64,000 nt of DNA from Heligmosomoides polygyrus polygyrus (taxonomy: Eukaryota > Nematoda > Chromadorea > Rhabditida > Heligmosomidae). The notes under the pieces were generated by a model. That model was not told where the DNA came from. It was given only the letters and a program-made list of their open reading frames with translations, and searched no databases. The stretch is taken from assembly GCA_947396885.1 (NCBI GenBank), contig OX377201.1, positions 66,438,983-66,502,982 of the forward strand, read 5' to 3'. Position numbers and translations under genes: made by a program. Positions 40,619 to 52,900 of the stretch are shown in pieces (within the stretch, counting starts at the first letter, position 1; each line of letters begins with the position of its first letter).

Positions 40619-43600
40619 TTAGACGATGTGGAATCCCATGTTGAGGGCGTAGACCTGAGACAGACAAACGTTGACTGCCCCTAGCTGGACTAGTGTCCAA
40701 GAAGGGACACACCTTGCTCCACTTGATATTGGAAGGGACGGCTCGAGTGTGACGGCGATGAGCTGGTCGGGCTGAGATCGGTTTGCACTCCCACACGTCT
40801 TCCCGAGTGAAGAACGAAACCTGAGCGAGGCGGATTGAAAAGCTGTTCTTCTCCATAGACTCCCTACATCTTCTCACCTGCTTCAAGCCGTTCTCCAAAA
40901 TGCAGTGCTTGATCAGAGCGTGGGCGATCTCCATGGTCTCCGCGTACAGAGCGAATATCTGCAGTTCATCATTTGGCTGAGAAAAGCGTATCCGGAATGA
41001 ACAGCTCACCTTGCTTCCGCTGCAGGCCAGCATTCCGTCAACGACCCCGTCGCCTTTGGCGACGATTACAGAGGAGTTCGTGGCGACAAACTGAAGAAAC
41101 ATGGGGCAAACTAAAGGGTGAGCGACGAGAGGGAAGGAGTTCGGCGATGATACCTCGACTGCCTCCTCTCTGCTAAATCCGCACACGCTGCTATCGAAGT
41201 CACAAAGCGCATCCAAGTCCCCGGCAGTGTATCTAGTGATCTTCACATCTGAAGCATTTGAATGGTAAAAGTGGTCTCAACTGCCTTCTAGAGCAAATTT
41301 TCACCGAAGTTTAGAGACTGACAACACCTTCTGACGGACGGTCCTGCGCTATATCCCGACACTTTTATGCATTGCGCAACGACTTTCTTTGCAAACACAC
41401 AGTGCCTTCCCAAGTTAGATTATCTCAATTTGCTCTTGAGGATTTGAACGGATATTCTTCTAAATGTGTTCAAAACTGTCGAACTGCTCGTTTCCGCATA
41501 GGCGGTGGGTACCTGGTGCTATTTCTAAAGAACCAACAGCAATAGGTGTGTCCCCAGACCTTCCCCACCTGTTCAAATAAAGTATGCCGCTTACTTCTTT
41601 GTGCCGAGGACAAGCAACAGGAGCAACTGGCTCGTCGCTAAATAATGCTCTTCCGAATAGCCTTAGAGCTCTCAGGTTTACACGCCACATATTATGGCTC
41701 AACGAGAACAGCCCGCACAGGAGGAATTTGGCCTAGTTCTAGCAGTTCACCTCTTGGTATGTATTTAGAAGAACACAGACATTTCTTAGGGTGTGGCTGC
41801 TGTTCCAGATTTGTAAGAAGTAAGGATGTATACTTATACTTGCCCGAAACAGAATGAGGAGCGGTGTTAATCAGCCTTTGTTTGGGATACGCCACGCATT
41901 CTGATTCTACGAGATATCGTGAAGATAACTTGATTTCGAACTTGCTCTAGTCAGTGACTACCGGTGCCCGCTAACGCTAGTTAGTTAATGCTTTATAATT
42001 CCGAGACAAGTGTGGCACCAATTCAATTCAATGACTCCGGAGGCATAGACGGCTTGAATGACGTGCGTAGGATTTGAACCAAAAACTTCGGCTCAGGGCG
42101 CACAGCCCTCCACCTTCTTTGAGTGGGATACCGTGCCCCATGTACGCTATGAATAATCAAATGGGGTATTCCGTTGCGGGCATCTTTTGGCAGCGGGACA
42201 ACCAGAAATGACGAAAACATGTGAAAGCAGCCTACATGCCAGTCTGCAGTGGCACACGGGGATGAGACAAGTGTCACTGAGCGCGGCTAGGAACGCTGAT
42301 CATCTGCTGCATCGGACGTCGGGGAGCGGAGTGGTGCACGACTTCCACTTTGCCTTGCTGGCGCTTAGATCGGCCATCCACAGACGACGGCTCAAGTAGG
42401 ACGCAAACGGCCGCTGCCTGACGGGCGATAGTGGGGCATTCGGTAGAGGAATAGTGGAAGCCAACGGGTTTGTGGATCCATCCCTCGGTGAGACTCAGGT
42501 TCTGTACTTCGCAAAAAGATCCGACATTATCAGTCGAGTCTCTATGCGCAGAATCGTAACAAAAACCTCACCGGGAGGGAAATCAGTCTCGTTGGCGCCA
42601 CTGTGGTGTCTTCGTGGTGTCAAGAAGTCGAGAAAATTTAAATAATGAGTGACTAATAATGAATTAAAAATCGCCTAAGCTTCAGCCAAGGAGCTAAGGG
42701 TGGGAAATGGTGGAGGGGTTAGAATCACCAATTTCACCCAGAACTTGACTAATGGTTTATCTTACGTGCAGATCACGAATATTATAACCAGTAAGGGATA
42801 CAGGGCAAAGGAATGCGTTAATGAATCCCTTTCGGGATGCGCCATGCATTCTGCCTCTAGGGGATGGAAGCAATATTATGTAATGTGTAAGTAGCCAACC
42901 AGCGAATTGCGGTGACCAGCCGATGAACAAGTTTGTGTTGTGTCCTTCCCAGACAAGTCTGGTACCAATTCATAAACCCGGAGGGATGGAAGGCTCGACT
43001 GGCCTGAGCGGGAGAGCGGTACACCCGGTGTTCACGAAACCTGGGCATTGCCGGGAACAGGTTTGATTCTTCTGTGCCTAACGCATCACATTCGTGATCC
43101 GCAACTCAGACAGCCGCCTTATGCCAAGTCTGGGCGAAGTCGGTAATTCTGATCCAAACACCATTATTCACCCACGCCTAACTTAACCTACATTGATCGA
43201 TAAAAATTTTAAAAAACGGATATCGTAGTTGCGATCAGCAGCCAACAAAAAATCAGCCCCGTCGTCGAAGTTCAGGCGAACAAATTTTCCTGCCTCTGGA
43301 ATCTTGAGAGTGCAACGATGCCAGCGAATCCGAGTCCTTTCCCGGCGAAGTTTTTCATAGCGATTCTACATAGACAGACTGCTCGGCCACCACTTGGGGT
43401 CTACATATTAGGCTCGCCCTGTCTCATTGACCGACGCTGATCGCAGGCAGAACGAAAACGAGGCAGAGAGTGATCCGCACCTCCACTCGCCCATGTCCGT
43501 CGCAGATACAGGACAGATATCAGTAGTCGACGTTCGAAGCGCATTCCGCGGCGCCCATCTCATATTAGATTGCCACTGCGAGCTGGTATCCTTGACATAT

Positions 43601-44415
43601 TAGATGGAGAAGCGGTAGAGGTCCACCTTCTGGCAGGAAAAGCGTTCTACGCTTCGGAAGCCAAGCGCTTCTCCTTAGGTACCCCCCCCCCCCCCCCCAA
43701 ATTCAGCTACATTCAGCTCCCCACTCTTGCAAAGGTAATTCGGAAACATTCATCTTGAGCTGCTCCAATTTGAGCGGTTGCAGAAATTCAGTATCGGATG
43801 GAGAGATGTTGGGGACGAAGGCCAGATTCCCATTCCTGCAGCCCTGGTTTCGAGCAATATGGATGCGATGAATCTGGAGCATTTCCACTCGACGGCGATG
43901 AGATGGTTTTGAGCAGGCGAAGTGTTCTTGAAATCCGGGCGTCCCCATCCACTTCTCTACCGGCACCGGATTAAATTGACCGCGATTCCCTGAATTCGTG
44001 TACGCGACCTATAAAGGCGTTGCCCCGGACAGGAATCCCCTCCGATTTCAGGCAAAACCCAGTGAAAGTGTGTCGCATCGCAGAGCGCTTTTCGATTTCG
44101 CCTACACCATTTGACGAATGCAGAGCACACAACACATTTGCGGATAATTCGACTATTGCGGAACGGAACGCGTCGTTCGAGATATGTGAGCACGACGATG
44201 CTGGGTCCCAAGCGGCGCATAGATTCAGACATACCTGTGGAGGGCGAGAGGGATGAGATCAGAGCGCGAGCGTCGAAAGTGACGTAGGCGAAGCGGTTGC
44301 GGTCGGTGACGATGAAGCCGGCCTCGTCCCTCCACGAGTCGCATTCCTGGAAGAAGTGAACGTCGTCACCGCCGCAGTCGTCTCCCGATTCGGCGACGCT
44401 GTTCGTGACGGTCAT
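40619..44415 (-). CDS. GNAT-type N-acetyltransferase-like gene, six exons
   Basis: Exons on the minus strand are 44415-44235, 41248-41154, 41090-41010, 40976-40878, 40820-40713 and 40654-40619 (TAA). The exon junctions are compatible in phase. Donors are GTATGT, GTATCA, GTGAGC, GTGAGA and GTGTGT; acceptors end in TTCAG or CTCAG. Landmarks are DSWRDEAGFIVTDRNRFAYV in exon 1, the C-terminal GNAT opening VKITRYTAGDLDALCDFDSS then VCGFSREE, SSVIVAKGDGVVDGMLACSG, DELQIFALYAETMEIAHALI and the terminal VYALNMGFHIV. Bipartite proteins with a D...CGF.R motif and this C-terminus are, to my knowledge, GNAT-type acetyltransferases of nematodes (DUF1248/Acetyltransf_18-like). Substrate unknown. In exon 5 the expected QPDQLIAVTLEPSLP reading appears in a shifted frame, and a similar shifted NHLIAVEWKC trace lies at 43870-43920. 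Indels or additional exons may therefore exist. The first intron is about 3 kb. Confidence 0.7.
43703..44075 (-). CDS. Possible extra exon or broken paralogous exon
   Basis: Inside the long first intron of the acetyltransferase gene, the minus strand holds VEKWMGTPGFQEHFACSKPS in one frame and HLIAVEWKCSRFIASILLET in another. The second resembles the PDQLIAVTLEPSLP trace of exon 5. An acceptor-like CCTTTATAG lies at 44009-44017, but using it gives a stop within 15 codons. It may be an alternative exon with a sequencing indel or a relic of an exon duplication. Confidence 0.3.
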
Positions 44416-45013
44416 TGATCGTGAGAAACCTGCTTCGAAACACGGACTGTTTAAGGAGCGCTCCGGAGGGCGCAGCTGTTCGTGCCGCCGACGCTCCGCG
44501 CTCGCTCGGAGGGGAGCTCAGTTCGACCGCAGGTGAGTTAAGCGGCGCAAACCCGTCGGGGACATTGCTGTGCGATGTGACAGACCTTATCCAACACCTC
44601 TATCCGTGGGCGTCTTCGGGCTTGGTGAACGATACTCAGCTTCGAAGGGAAGCACCAGTTGGGGAGCGCGGCATCTTCACCACCTCACAACAGCGGGAAA
44701 CTTTCTCGTGCATTTCGTTTCCCTTCTGTACCTTTGAGAATGCAGAACAGAATGCGCCAAAAATTTCACAAAATGCACTGGGCTCTTGTAGGTTTTCTGT
44801 CAAAGACAGCAGTAATCCAAAAACCTAGAAGTTTGGTGCCAAAAATCTGAGAGCTCGTCCTGATCTGAAATTTTGCAGATTCAGTCAATTCTTATAAGAC
44901 GATTTAATGCTAGTGCAGTCTCCCTCCGCCACTATACAGAACGCGTGTGTACGAGGGCCTTAAGCGTGTGATGATTTTACACCGTAGCTGGGCGCTTTTG
45001 ATTCCACTAAATA
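44416..45013. other. Upstream region of the acetyltransferase gene
   Basis: The sequence before the ATG at 44415 reads TTTCTCACGATCA on the minus strand, without a clear trans-splice acceptor next to the start. The GC-rich 44440-44580 part has open plus-strand frames without motifs. No promoter element can be called. Confidence 0.35.
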
Positions 45014-46285
45014 TTAGGTTGAGCCAATTTTGCAACAGTTCTGTTTTCTTCTGGAACTCAAAGTAAACCTGCTGAAGTATTATATCCCGTTTGAAAGCTT
45101 GTTTCCTAGCGATCATTTGGAGTTATGATGAATCGTTAATTTTCATGGCGTTGTTGAAAAGTTTTATTCCCTAGAACGATGACCACTCAACGTGAAAAAG
45201 TATGTGGTTTCATTTTCAATTAGTTCAAGCTCGGCAGCAATCCAGCGAAGGAGGTCCAGCACATTCAGGAAGTCATCGGAAAGTTCATCCCTAACCGAAT
45301 AAATTATTGGAGATTATATATGGTGGGATGGCATCAGCAGTTCCTTTCCGCCCAGAAGGGCAACAAAGACAAACCACTCCGGGAAGATCAACTGCTGTAA
45401 ACAAAGGGCGCCTGCCAAAATCCATTCAGTCCGATTCTTCTCAAACCACACTAGGACTGATCGCTGATCTCCACAACTCTTAATGAACCACCGCTCGTCA
45501 GCTGCAGTAGATTGGAAGATCGCCAAAATCGCCTTAGTCAGAGCCTCATGCTTTGATGGAAACCCAAGTAAATCGCTGTGCTCCCGACTGCCGAGAGCTC
45601 CTGCACGGTTCAAGCAAGGAGACCTGGATCGAATCTTTACCAGCGGTAAAAAGGGGATGCTTCGCTACAACCGTAAAGCCGGAAAGCAATAGCTGGTACG
45701 CAACGAGCTGAGGGTTCTGACGTCAAAACCAAGCCACACCGAAAGAAGGTCCTACTGTGCGTTTGGTGGATGTGTAGTGGTTCACTGCACCGAGAGCTGC
45801 TCCACGTAGTCAAGCCATCCTCGACGCCCGCTTTTACCAACAACTCGACTAGATCTAGCGAAAATTAGTGGAGAAAGAAGTCGATACGAGCCAATGTTTC
45901 ATCCATCAGGGCAACAGCCGCCCGCTTACGGCGCTTCAGACGGTGGAAAAATCTAGGAATTGGACTGGACCAAAATCAAGCAACCGCCATACACCCCGGA
46001 CGTTGCGCCGTCTGACTGCCATCTGCTTCCGTCGATGGATCACTTCCTCCATGATAGGCGCTTCGCCGAAGTCGATGAGCTCACGGCGGTGGTACCCGAC
46101 TTCTTCAGATCAAAGCCGACCAAATCCTTCAAAGATGTAATCCACTCAGTGCACGAAAAGCGGAAGAAACTCGAGAATGAGAATAAAGGCAACTACTTCG
46201 CGTATGTCAATCATTTTTCTTTCGTGGTATTATCTTATTTTTGATGGAAGACAAATTTTGTTGCAAAATTTGTGACTCATCCTAA
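45014..46285 (+). mobile_element. Full-length but decayed mariner element (1272 bp)
   Basis: The left end TTAGGTTGAGCCAATTTTGC and the right-end complement TTAGGATGAGTCACAAATTT then TGC are recognisable mariner terminal repeats at the expected distance. The left is preceded by TA (45012-45013). Transposase traces on the plus strand run in order: TTQREKVCGF and FKLGSNPAKEVQHIQEV (N-terminus, 45180-45270), RIFTSGKKGMLRYNRKAGKQ (where DEKW is expected, 45631), the VLLCVWW region (45750), an HQDNARPH-like trace (45895) and PPYTPDVAPSDCHLLPSMDH (45979). Then come DELTAVVPDFFRSKPTKSFK and the C-terminus near 46200. Confidence 0.8.
45180..46244 (+). pseudogene. Mariner transposase pseudogene
   Basis: The coding trace is spread over all three frames with several stops. 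The first catalytic region reads TSGKKG instead of TSDEKW, so the first Asp is lost. The third is PSDCH, which keeps the Asp of PSDYH. Sequence style (YxPDxAPSD, FFRSKP) is that of true mariners with DD34D, unlike the 1869 and 37534 elements. Inactive. Confidence 0.8.
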
Positions 46286-46841
46286 TTAGCTGGTCTCGCC
46301 TTAACCAAGCCAGATTCACGAGCACTTCTAGGAGCCGTTCATTGCCTCATATTTGAGAAATGGTCGATCAAGTCACATGAACGGAATGTGAACGCAAGGA
46401 AGTGGTTCGAAGTAATAATGGTTACCAGTTCACGCTTTCCGAAGGAAAAGTTGTCGCATCCTTATCCGCTTTCCGGAGCCTACTTTTAAGAAGAGGCAAA
46501 CATCAACTGACCGACGTGTTTGCTACACCTAGCTACTTACACCCAGCAGAATAATGAGCCAAAGAATGTGCAGTCGTTGTCAGCTGATGCCTCCAACGCT
46601 ATTTTTGACTTACTATTATAGCAAGGTCGTTTGCATAGCAGTCCAACAGCGTTTATGGAGAAATAAAGGGGGGATCCGAGTCGTCAGCAAGAAGGCAAAA
46701 TGAGGAATTGTTAGGACAAAGTGAAGGCAGAATAAAGGAGCAACCGATGGACGAATCGGAGAGAAGTTGTCAGAAACATGAAGGCAAGTGCACAAAAATA
46801 GAAAAATCAGCAATGAGCGACGGCATAGTTTGGACACTCAC
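46286..46841. other. Spacer downstream of the 46.8-48.1 kb gene model
   Basis: The continuation exon of the minus-strand gene ending at 46842 should lie in or beyond this stretch. I could not identify it. The 46616-46837 minus frame begins in intron sequence and has no motif. Confidence 0.3.
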
Positions 46842-48141
46842 CACGAAAGAGTCGTGAGTGACGTTTTTCTTAAGCTCGAGGTTGAAGCGGCCGAGGGCGT
46901 TCTCGGCTAGCCGATCGATCAGATGTGCATCTGCCGTTCGTGCCTCAGGTACAGTATGGAACTGCACGAATAGCGGTAGAAGACGTCGGTTCTCTCGCTC
47001 GGTCTGAAGAGAACAGGGTCAGCACTCGAAGTTCATTGGCTCTTGTTTAGGAACGGAAGGTACCCTTGGACTGTATCCTCAGTACCCTTGGACTGTATCC
47101 TCAGACTTAGTAGACGTCTTGGGTTGATTTTGTTCATGCCAACTACGCTCCCCCGCCCCCCGAATGTCCAGGCTGACCAATGCATTCGACTATCCACCAT
47201 GCTCCGACAACTACTCCGATTTTAACGAAACCACAGAAGAACATAGGTGTTGCGAGTTATAAACAGTGGGTGCAGTGTGAAGCAGTGTGAAACCGATCCC
47301 CTTCCTTATACTCCTTGGACACACCTGGACTTAATTGCACTATTGCCCAAGGCTGCCCAAGAATAACATCGCAGGCAGCTTCTCAGATGCCGAGACGTCT
47401 ATGTCGCGTTGGGTGAATGAATTAAGAACAAGAAATGTTCAGAACCGGTAGTACTATTGACTATGGCGGTCGTAACCTCTGAAGTGAATGTACCGTTTTT
47501 CCCCACAGTCCCCAAAGTAGTCATGACAACTGCTCCCCATAGAAAACCGGTTACGAGACTTGTAGTAAGCACAGCGGAGATGTTGTATCGCCAGACACCT
47601 ACCGTGGGCACCTTATCTCCAGGAACGGCGATCTCTCAACCGCATGATGCATGATTGCCTGAGATGTTAGCGGCAAGCGAAACCGAAACGAACCTCTATT
47701 GAGACGAGCTTCAGGTGATGTGCGTCCTCCTCTTCCTTGATGCGGATGTCCTTTCCGGCCACCGCTTCACTGCAGTCCGAATAGACACAGTACGCTTGCG
47801 TTGGCGAGTACTTGACGAGTGTCTGCTTCGCCACGAGGTCTCCTAAGATACGCTCAACAAATCGCCTCTTCAGTATTACCGTGCAACATTTGAGTGTGGA
47901 ACATCATAAGTATGGAAGACATGCGCAGTACACAAGGTGTGGCGAACGAGAAGGTGTACGAGATGATGCTGGCTCGGAGAGCCGTGGAAGAGGCAGGACC
48001 ATCCTCCCGTTTCATCGCATACACTTCATCGTATCAGTCAACGCAAAACAAACCTTTATTGTCCCAGATGAACGCCGACTTCGAGCCGCCGAACTCCTCC
48101 GCCTTCAGCACCGTTGATTTGGCCAGCTCCAGGAACGCCAT
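46842..48141 (-). CDS. Unrecognised host gene, three exons (5' part)
   Basis: Exon 1 is 48141-48054: MAFLELAKSTVLKAEEFGGS, then KSAFIWDNK. It starts directly after TGAATTCAG, which could be a trans-splice acceptor at the start codon or an ordinary acceptor. Exon 2 is 47842-47694: DLVAKQTLVKYSPTQAYCVY, SDCSEAVAGKDIRIKEEEDA, HHLKLVSIE. Exon 3 is 47003-46842: TERENRRLLPLFVQFHTVPE, ARTADAHLIDRLAENALGRF, NLELKKNVTHDSFV, ending at a GTGAGT donor. Phases agree at both junctions (AAA G|GA GAC; GAG|ACC). The last exon shown is not terminal, so the 3' end is unknown. The peptide is hydrophilic with no signal or membrane segment. I recognise no family. The neighbouring acetyltransferase gene lies downstream on the same strand and could even be the same transcription unit, but the phase did not join in my reading. 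Confidence 0.6.
47061..47104. repeat. 22-bp exact tandem duplication
   Basis: TACCCTTGGACTGTATCCTC then AG occurs twice in immediate succession inside the intron between exons 2 and 3 of the minus-strand gene. Confidence 0.95.
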
Positions 48142-48617
48142 CTGAATTCACAACGACGCATATCGGCAGTTACATTGTGGTCGCGGTCGCACTGCGTCGC
48201 GTACCAGATCGTACGGCTTCGATGGCAACTGCATCTGATAGACGGACATTTGCGGTGGCGGCGACGGCGCGAATGGCTGCTGCAGCTGCGCGCGACGAGT
48301 GCGGTTGTTTGTGGCGAAGCCGCGCACGACGACAACAGGCTGGAGACCCGTTCTGGAGGGGGAGCGCCGACGGCTGACCACCTGATCGCGACCGCTGCCG
48401 CCGCGGCCGCCGCTCCGAAACGCAGTTCGAGTTCGTCGCGCCCTCGAGCAATTAACCCCTCGATGGTGTAAGCAGCGGGGGAGAATGCGGATGGCACGGT
48501 CGAGCTGGAACGGCGTTTGGAACGGAGCGGCACGCAGCCTAGGGAGTGGAACAAGGAGGCGCCACCCGTTCTCAACCAGTCACCTAAGCCAGCTGACGAA
48601 GCGGCCAACGCTTGCAC
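48142..48617 (-). CDS. Possible upstream exon(s), low-complexity
   Basis: A 48617-48382 frame reads LGDWLRTGGASLFHSLGCVP, SKRRSSSTVPSAFSPAAYTI then EGLIARGRDELELRFG. The stretch 48360-48170, in another frame, reads LQPVVVVRGFATNNRTRRAQ, LQQPFAPSPPPQMSVYQMQL and PSKPYDLVRDAVRPRPQ. Both look protein-like, but the switch between them would need a 29-base intron or an indel, and the junction to 48141 is out of phase. They may be exons of a different gene or a frame-broken 5' part of the 46.8-48.1 kb gene. Confidence 0.35.
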
Positions 48618-48751
48618 AGGAGTGAAGCTAGGTCGTGGTGGGGCTACCTGCCCCTACAACTAAATTCTACGTGACCGCGTACACGAAACACTACGTACCG
48701 TAGGATCGACCCTAACTTGAAAGGGAAGGATACTAGGTGACCACAGGGTTT

Positions 48752-49075
48752 TGAGGTGAGTGTATATCGCGGGATGCGACTTCGAACGCTGATTCCAACC
48801 ATGTGTTCCGTCTGTGCTGCGCGCATCTGTGAGCGGAGTTATGGGCCATTTCCAGTTCGGGTCCTTAGCTCTCTAGCTGCACACAGAGCGGCCAATCACA
48901 ACAGAGCGAGCACAAGTGGGGTGGAGCCTGCGCCAGCCACCGAGCAGTGGTGGCGCAGGGTATGGGGGACCGGCGTGGTGAGGTGGGTGGTTTGTGGTTC
49001 GACTCTCCTGTGATGCGGAGGTTTCGCGCTTCCTAAAAAGAGCTTCCACGGTAAACCAAAACTCTCTATGTCACG
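48752..49075 (+). repeat. SINE family 2
   Basis: GGATGCGACTTCGAACGCTG near the start, TATGGGCCATTTCCAGTTCG, CGGCCAATCACAACAGAGCG, then a tRNA-like module with GGTGGCGCAGG (A-box-like) and TGTGGTTCGACTCTCCTG (B-box). The element ends TTCCTAAAAAGAGC...ACCAAAACTCTCTATGTCAC. The tRNA-like part lies about 190 bases from the 5' end. Confidence 0.75.
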
Positions 49076-49631
49076 ACGCAATGGAAAAGGTCACCGGAGA
49101 GAAGGCCAATTTCGCTGGTACTACTGTGCTTTCGCGATTCCAGAGCTGGAAAGGTTTCTTCGTCTAACCAGGACCTAGAGGGCTTACTTAAGGCGCTCAT
49201 CGCCTATATGAGGTCCCCAGTTACATGTGATCATTACTTAAAATGGTTCCTTCAGGCGATTTTTTTTTCGACACACGGGGTAAGGACAATAGCGCCGAAC
49301 TATGTTCTCACCAGCGGTAGGATTGGCGTGCCTTTTGGAGGAATTCGGGCCCTCCGATACTTCACGCGTTCCTACATGCGACAAAAGAAGACGGCCAGCA
49401 GTTTCGCATCCATCTGGCGAGAAGCGCGGTGTGGGGACATCGAGGTAGGGGATGAAGAAGGTATCAGCGGGGAATTAGAAGAAGCACTTTTCTCACATAT
49501 GCATGGTTCGCTGCAAGACGCCTGCACGGTCGGCCAGCGTCATTCATAATACATTGGATCACCGCACCAGTATGAAATTGTCCGTGCGAAGATGAGTCCA
49601 CTCGGGTGACCCTTTCCCTATCGACTTTTTT
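49076..49631. other. Intergenic stretch between inverted SINEs
   Basis: A 113-codon plus frame (49208-49549) lacks recognised motifs and splice support. Nothing else visible. Confidence 0.35.
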
Positions 49632-49950
49632 CATAGAGAGCTTTTGTTGATCAGATCAGATGGCAGATCTTTCTTAGAAAGTGCAAAAATCCTGTATCAC
49701 ATGGAAGTCGAACCACAAACCACCCTGTCTCACCACGCCGCTCCTTTGGCCCCTGCACCACTACTGCTCGGCGGCTCTACTTGAGCTCGTTCTCTTGTGA
49801 TTGGCCCGCTCCGAATGCAATTAGCGGGCAAAGGGGTCAGACTGGAAATGGCCCATAACTCCCTGCATAGATGCGCTCAGCAGAAAAGGAACACATATTT
49901 GGACTCGGCGTCCGAAGTCGCTTCCCGCGATATGCATCTCATCTCAAAGT
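49632..49950 (-). repeat. SINE family 2 (inverted copy)
   Basis: Reverse complement of the 48752 copy: GAAGTCGAACCACAAACCAC holds the B-box in reverse, and GTGATTGGCCCGCTCCGAAT and GGAAATGGCCCATAACTCC follow. It ends with CGTCCGAAGTCGC...GATATGCATCTCATCTC. About 560 bases separate it from its partner. Confidence 0.75.
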
Positions 49951-52900
49951 GCCAGTCACCTGCACCGCATCCTTCCACAGTTAGTCCATTTGAAACTTCT
50001 TCTGAACCAGCGAAACATTGCGACCCTGAACCTTTGCGCTTCTTGAGCTCTGGGAAAACCTCGGAATTCATGATGTGAAACAACAGGTTTGGAGTTGTAA
50101 TGTTTCTGAGCCCTGGTCTGATCCCACAAAGTTAGATGGAGCACACGTGATATCGGGATGAACCGACCGCTGATATTACCATGAAACCGGCTAAGCTGAG
50201 GAAGCTGAGGCATTAGTAGAAGTGATTTATAACTTTTTATTCAAGTCTAGAGCTGGTACAGCGTCTATCTTCTATACCAGCCAAACCTACTCTACCGAAA
50301 AGCTTATCCTTAGCGCGTACTCAGCAACCGCATTGGGGCAGAGTCAAAATGAAAGAAAAATAGTTGTTTTATTAGCTAGAGAAGGTTCTGGAAATCCGAT
50401 AGACATTCTCATTGAAGCGAAGCACCTTGCTATGATAGGATAGGATATCAGTCTCAAAGGAAGAACTTCTCCGACCACCATGCGCTGGTGCGAATGTCCC
50501 AGCGATTATACTGACATTGGAAAATTCCATGGATATTGTGAATGACCTCGAACAGAGAGAGCTGAATTGTGATAGCCGAGAAGACGCATAGCGATACTGA
50601 TGGTGAGAAGATCGCCTCAAGAATTCTCCGGTCCTCAGCCCTAACAATTTCGTTTTGCAGCGCACCGCTTGTTCGACAGGTTCGGCTAGTAATGGAAGTC
50701 TGTTGGAAGAGCATCTCCTGCCCCTTCCATGAGGTGCCGCTATTATGAAGGCATGTTCAAGCAGGACAATGTTTATGGAAGCACTGCCGCTTCATACACT
50801 TGCGATCATACACTATATTCCTAGTTGGATGCTTTGCAGTGTGCGTGTAGCGAAATCCGTGACGCAGCCCATCCACTGCTCCTGCTGTCAGAGTTGGCAT
50901 CTTTGTGGAGCTACCTCTCCTTTCCATTCTGCCTTCTAGTACACGTCAGCGATGGAGAGCACAGAGTGAACATGCCATTCATACCCTGTCTCTTTTTGCA
51001 GGAAGTCAGAGTGCCTACAATTGTAATTATGACATGACCAGAACAGTTCCGCCAGAGCGTTAAAAACCCTGAGAGTTTAGATTTCTTCGGAATATGCATG
51101 CTTCCCAACGCATTAGAACAGCTCAGGGAATATCAAGCAATCAGCCGTTACTTTTTGCTTCTGCTGTTCGCGTGCAAGCGTATAACAGTACCTACAGTGT
51201 GAGCGATTTCCAGAAGGAAGTACATTTCTTTCTATGAACCACCCTGCCATCAATCTAATCTGGAGGTTCCTTCAAGATGAGAATGCCGCGGAATAAGCAA
51301 CTTAACTTTTTAGGGACGGTCACAGAGTTTCTCGAAGGCATTTTAAGGTCATGGATTACATGGTTGCGAGGAGCTACGTCGCCCGTCGACAGCATTACAT
51401 GCGCCTTTTGTAGGTCGTCACCATCCAGCAGTGTGTTTCTCAATATGCCTGACAACTGCAGCCGGAGTGCGGTGTGGGGAAGTGGATTTTCTCGTCACTG
51501 GAAGAGAGTTGTTCGATCTATAGGAGAGGCGCCCAGTTTCTCAACCAAAGTCGGGTATGGTGGGGCGAAGGGGACAATGCGTCGGAGACACGTAGTGACG
51601 GAAGCTGGGCGTACGACAACAAAGGACCTCCTGTCTCCGAAATCTGGCCTCGGGCAAGCAATACGCAGCTATACCTCCTCCTGAACATGGTGATTTTCAC
51701 CGGTGCGTTAGCCGGAAGTTCTTGAGGATGTCGACCATGAATCGAATACTGTTTTAGCGTGTTGGCTTCTTCTGACATTGAGGCCTGCGTAGAGGGAGAC
51801 GGTAATCGCTTGAGCCTGCCACACGTTCTTGAAATCCGGGTCGGTATATTCACATATGAAGGGTGTCATTATGTCTCATATCCGACAGTCAGCGAAATCC
51901 ACTTCAGGGAACAGAGCTTGAGGTGGCACAACGTAATTGCTGCAGCCAGAAACCAGACGTGTTTGGAGTGCTAGAAGCCCAGGTTAAGGTTGGTAAGATG
52001 AGTTTCTGAAAACAGCCCCTTCTGTCGGTGCAACGGCGAGAGTCCCTTCTATTGTACACTGTTACTACCACTATAATGCGAAACCCCCTCACACCAGTCG
52101 CGAGCAACCGCCACCAAGTGCTTGCTCTTCAACTGCCGCATTCTTGAACGTATGAGATAGTGAGAGAACGCTGTAGATTCTTCCTCGCGTTAATCAAACT
52201 TGAGCTTGGAGTTCCTCACCGCAGAAACTCGCAGACCCACAACTACGCGTTGCAATGAATTTCTTCGTGAAACGCAGACCAAAGTCACCACTACAGTCGC
52301 TTTTAAATGTAGCTTTGTTAAGTGAATTGCCCGTGGCAGGAAATGCTGCTCTCGGCTTAACAGGGAGCATGGCGCGTTCACGAACACCTCAGGACCTACT
52401 GTTTCCTGAGGCATCTACTATGGATAGAGAAGGAATTGCGACAAGATTCAGACAACACCACGAATCTGCCTCCTCCCGCCCTCCCTAGGCCATACGGGCT
52501 GTGCGGCACCCTAATTTAGGCGAGTCCTTAACGTAGCTGTTAGCGAAGTAAGTATAGATGTGTAGTGAGTAATTCTCCCTCAGAAGATCAAACTGTGGTA
52601 TTCAGAATGTAGCTTCATGAAGGTCACACAGACCAGCAAGAGACGTTATAGACGATTCCCAGTGGCTGAGTGCGAGGAATTTCGCATGCTCGCGTCAGTG
52701 AAACATTCTAGCCAAGAAGGCTAGTCTACAGGTCTCCATTCCACGCAGATTATATCACTTATTGGTGGCACTTTCTCCATACTAACGTTACTGTTTTTCG
52801 TTTTTGTGTTTTTTGTACCTAAATACAGAAAGAAGAACAGCACTCTAAGCAACCGTTCACGGTAGCAGCGGTAGACAACAGCTGTTGTGATGGAGGATCA

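Noticed and set aside
48170..48471. Plus-strand Ala-rich ORFs
   Set aside because: Shadows of GC-rich minus-strand frames; no splice support.
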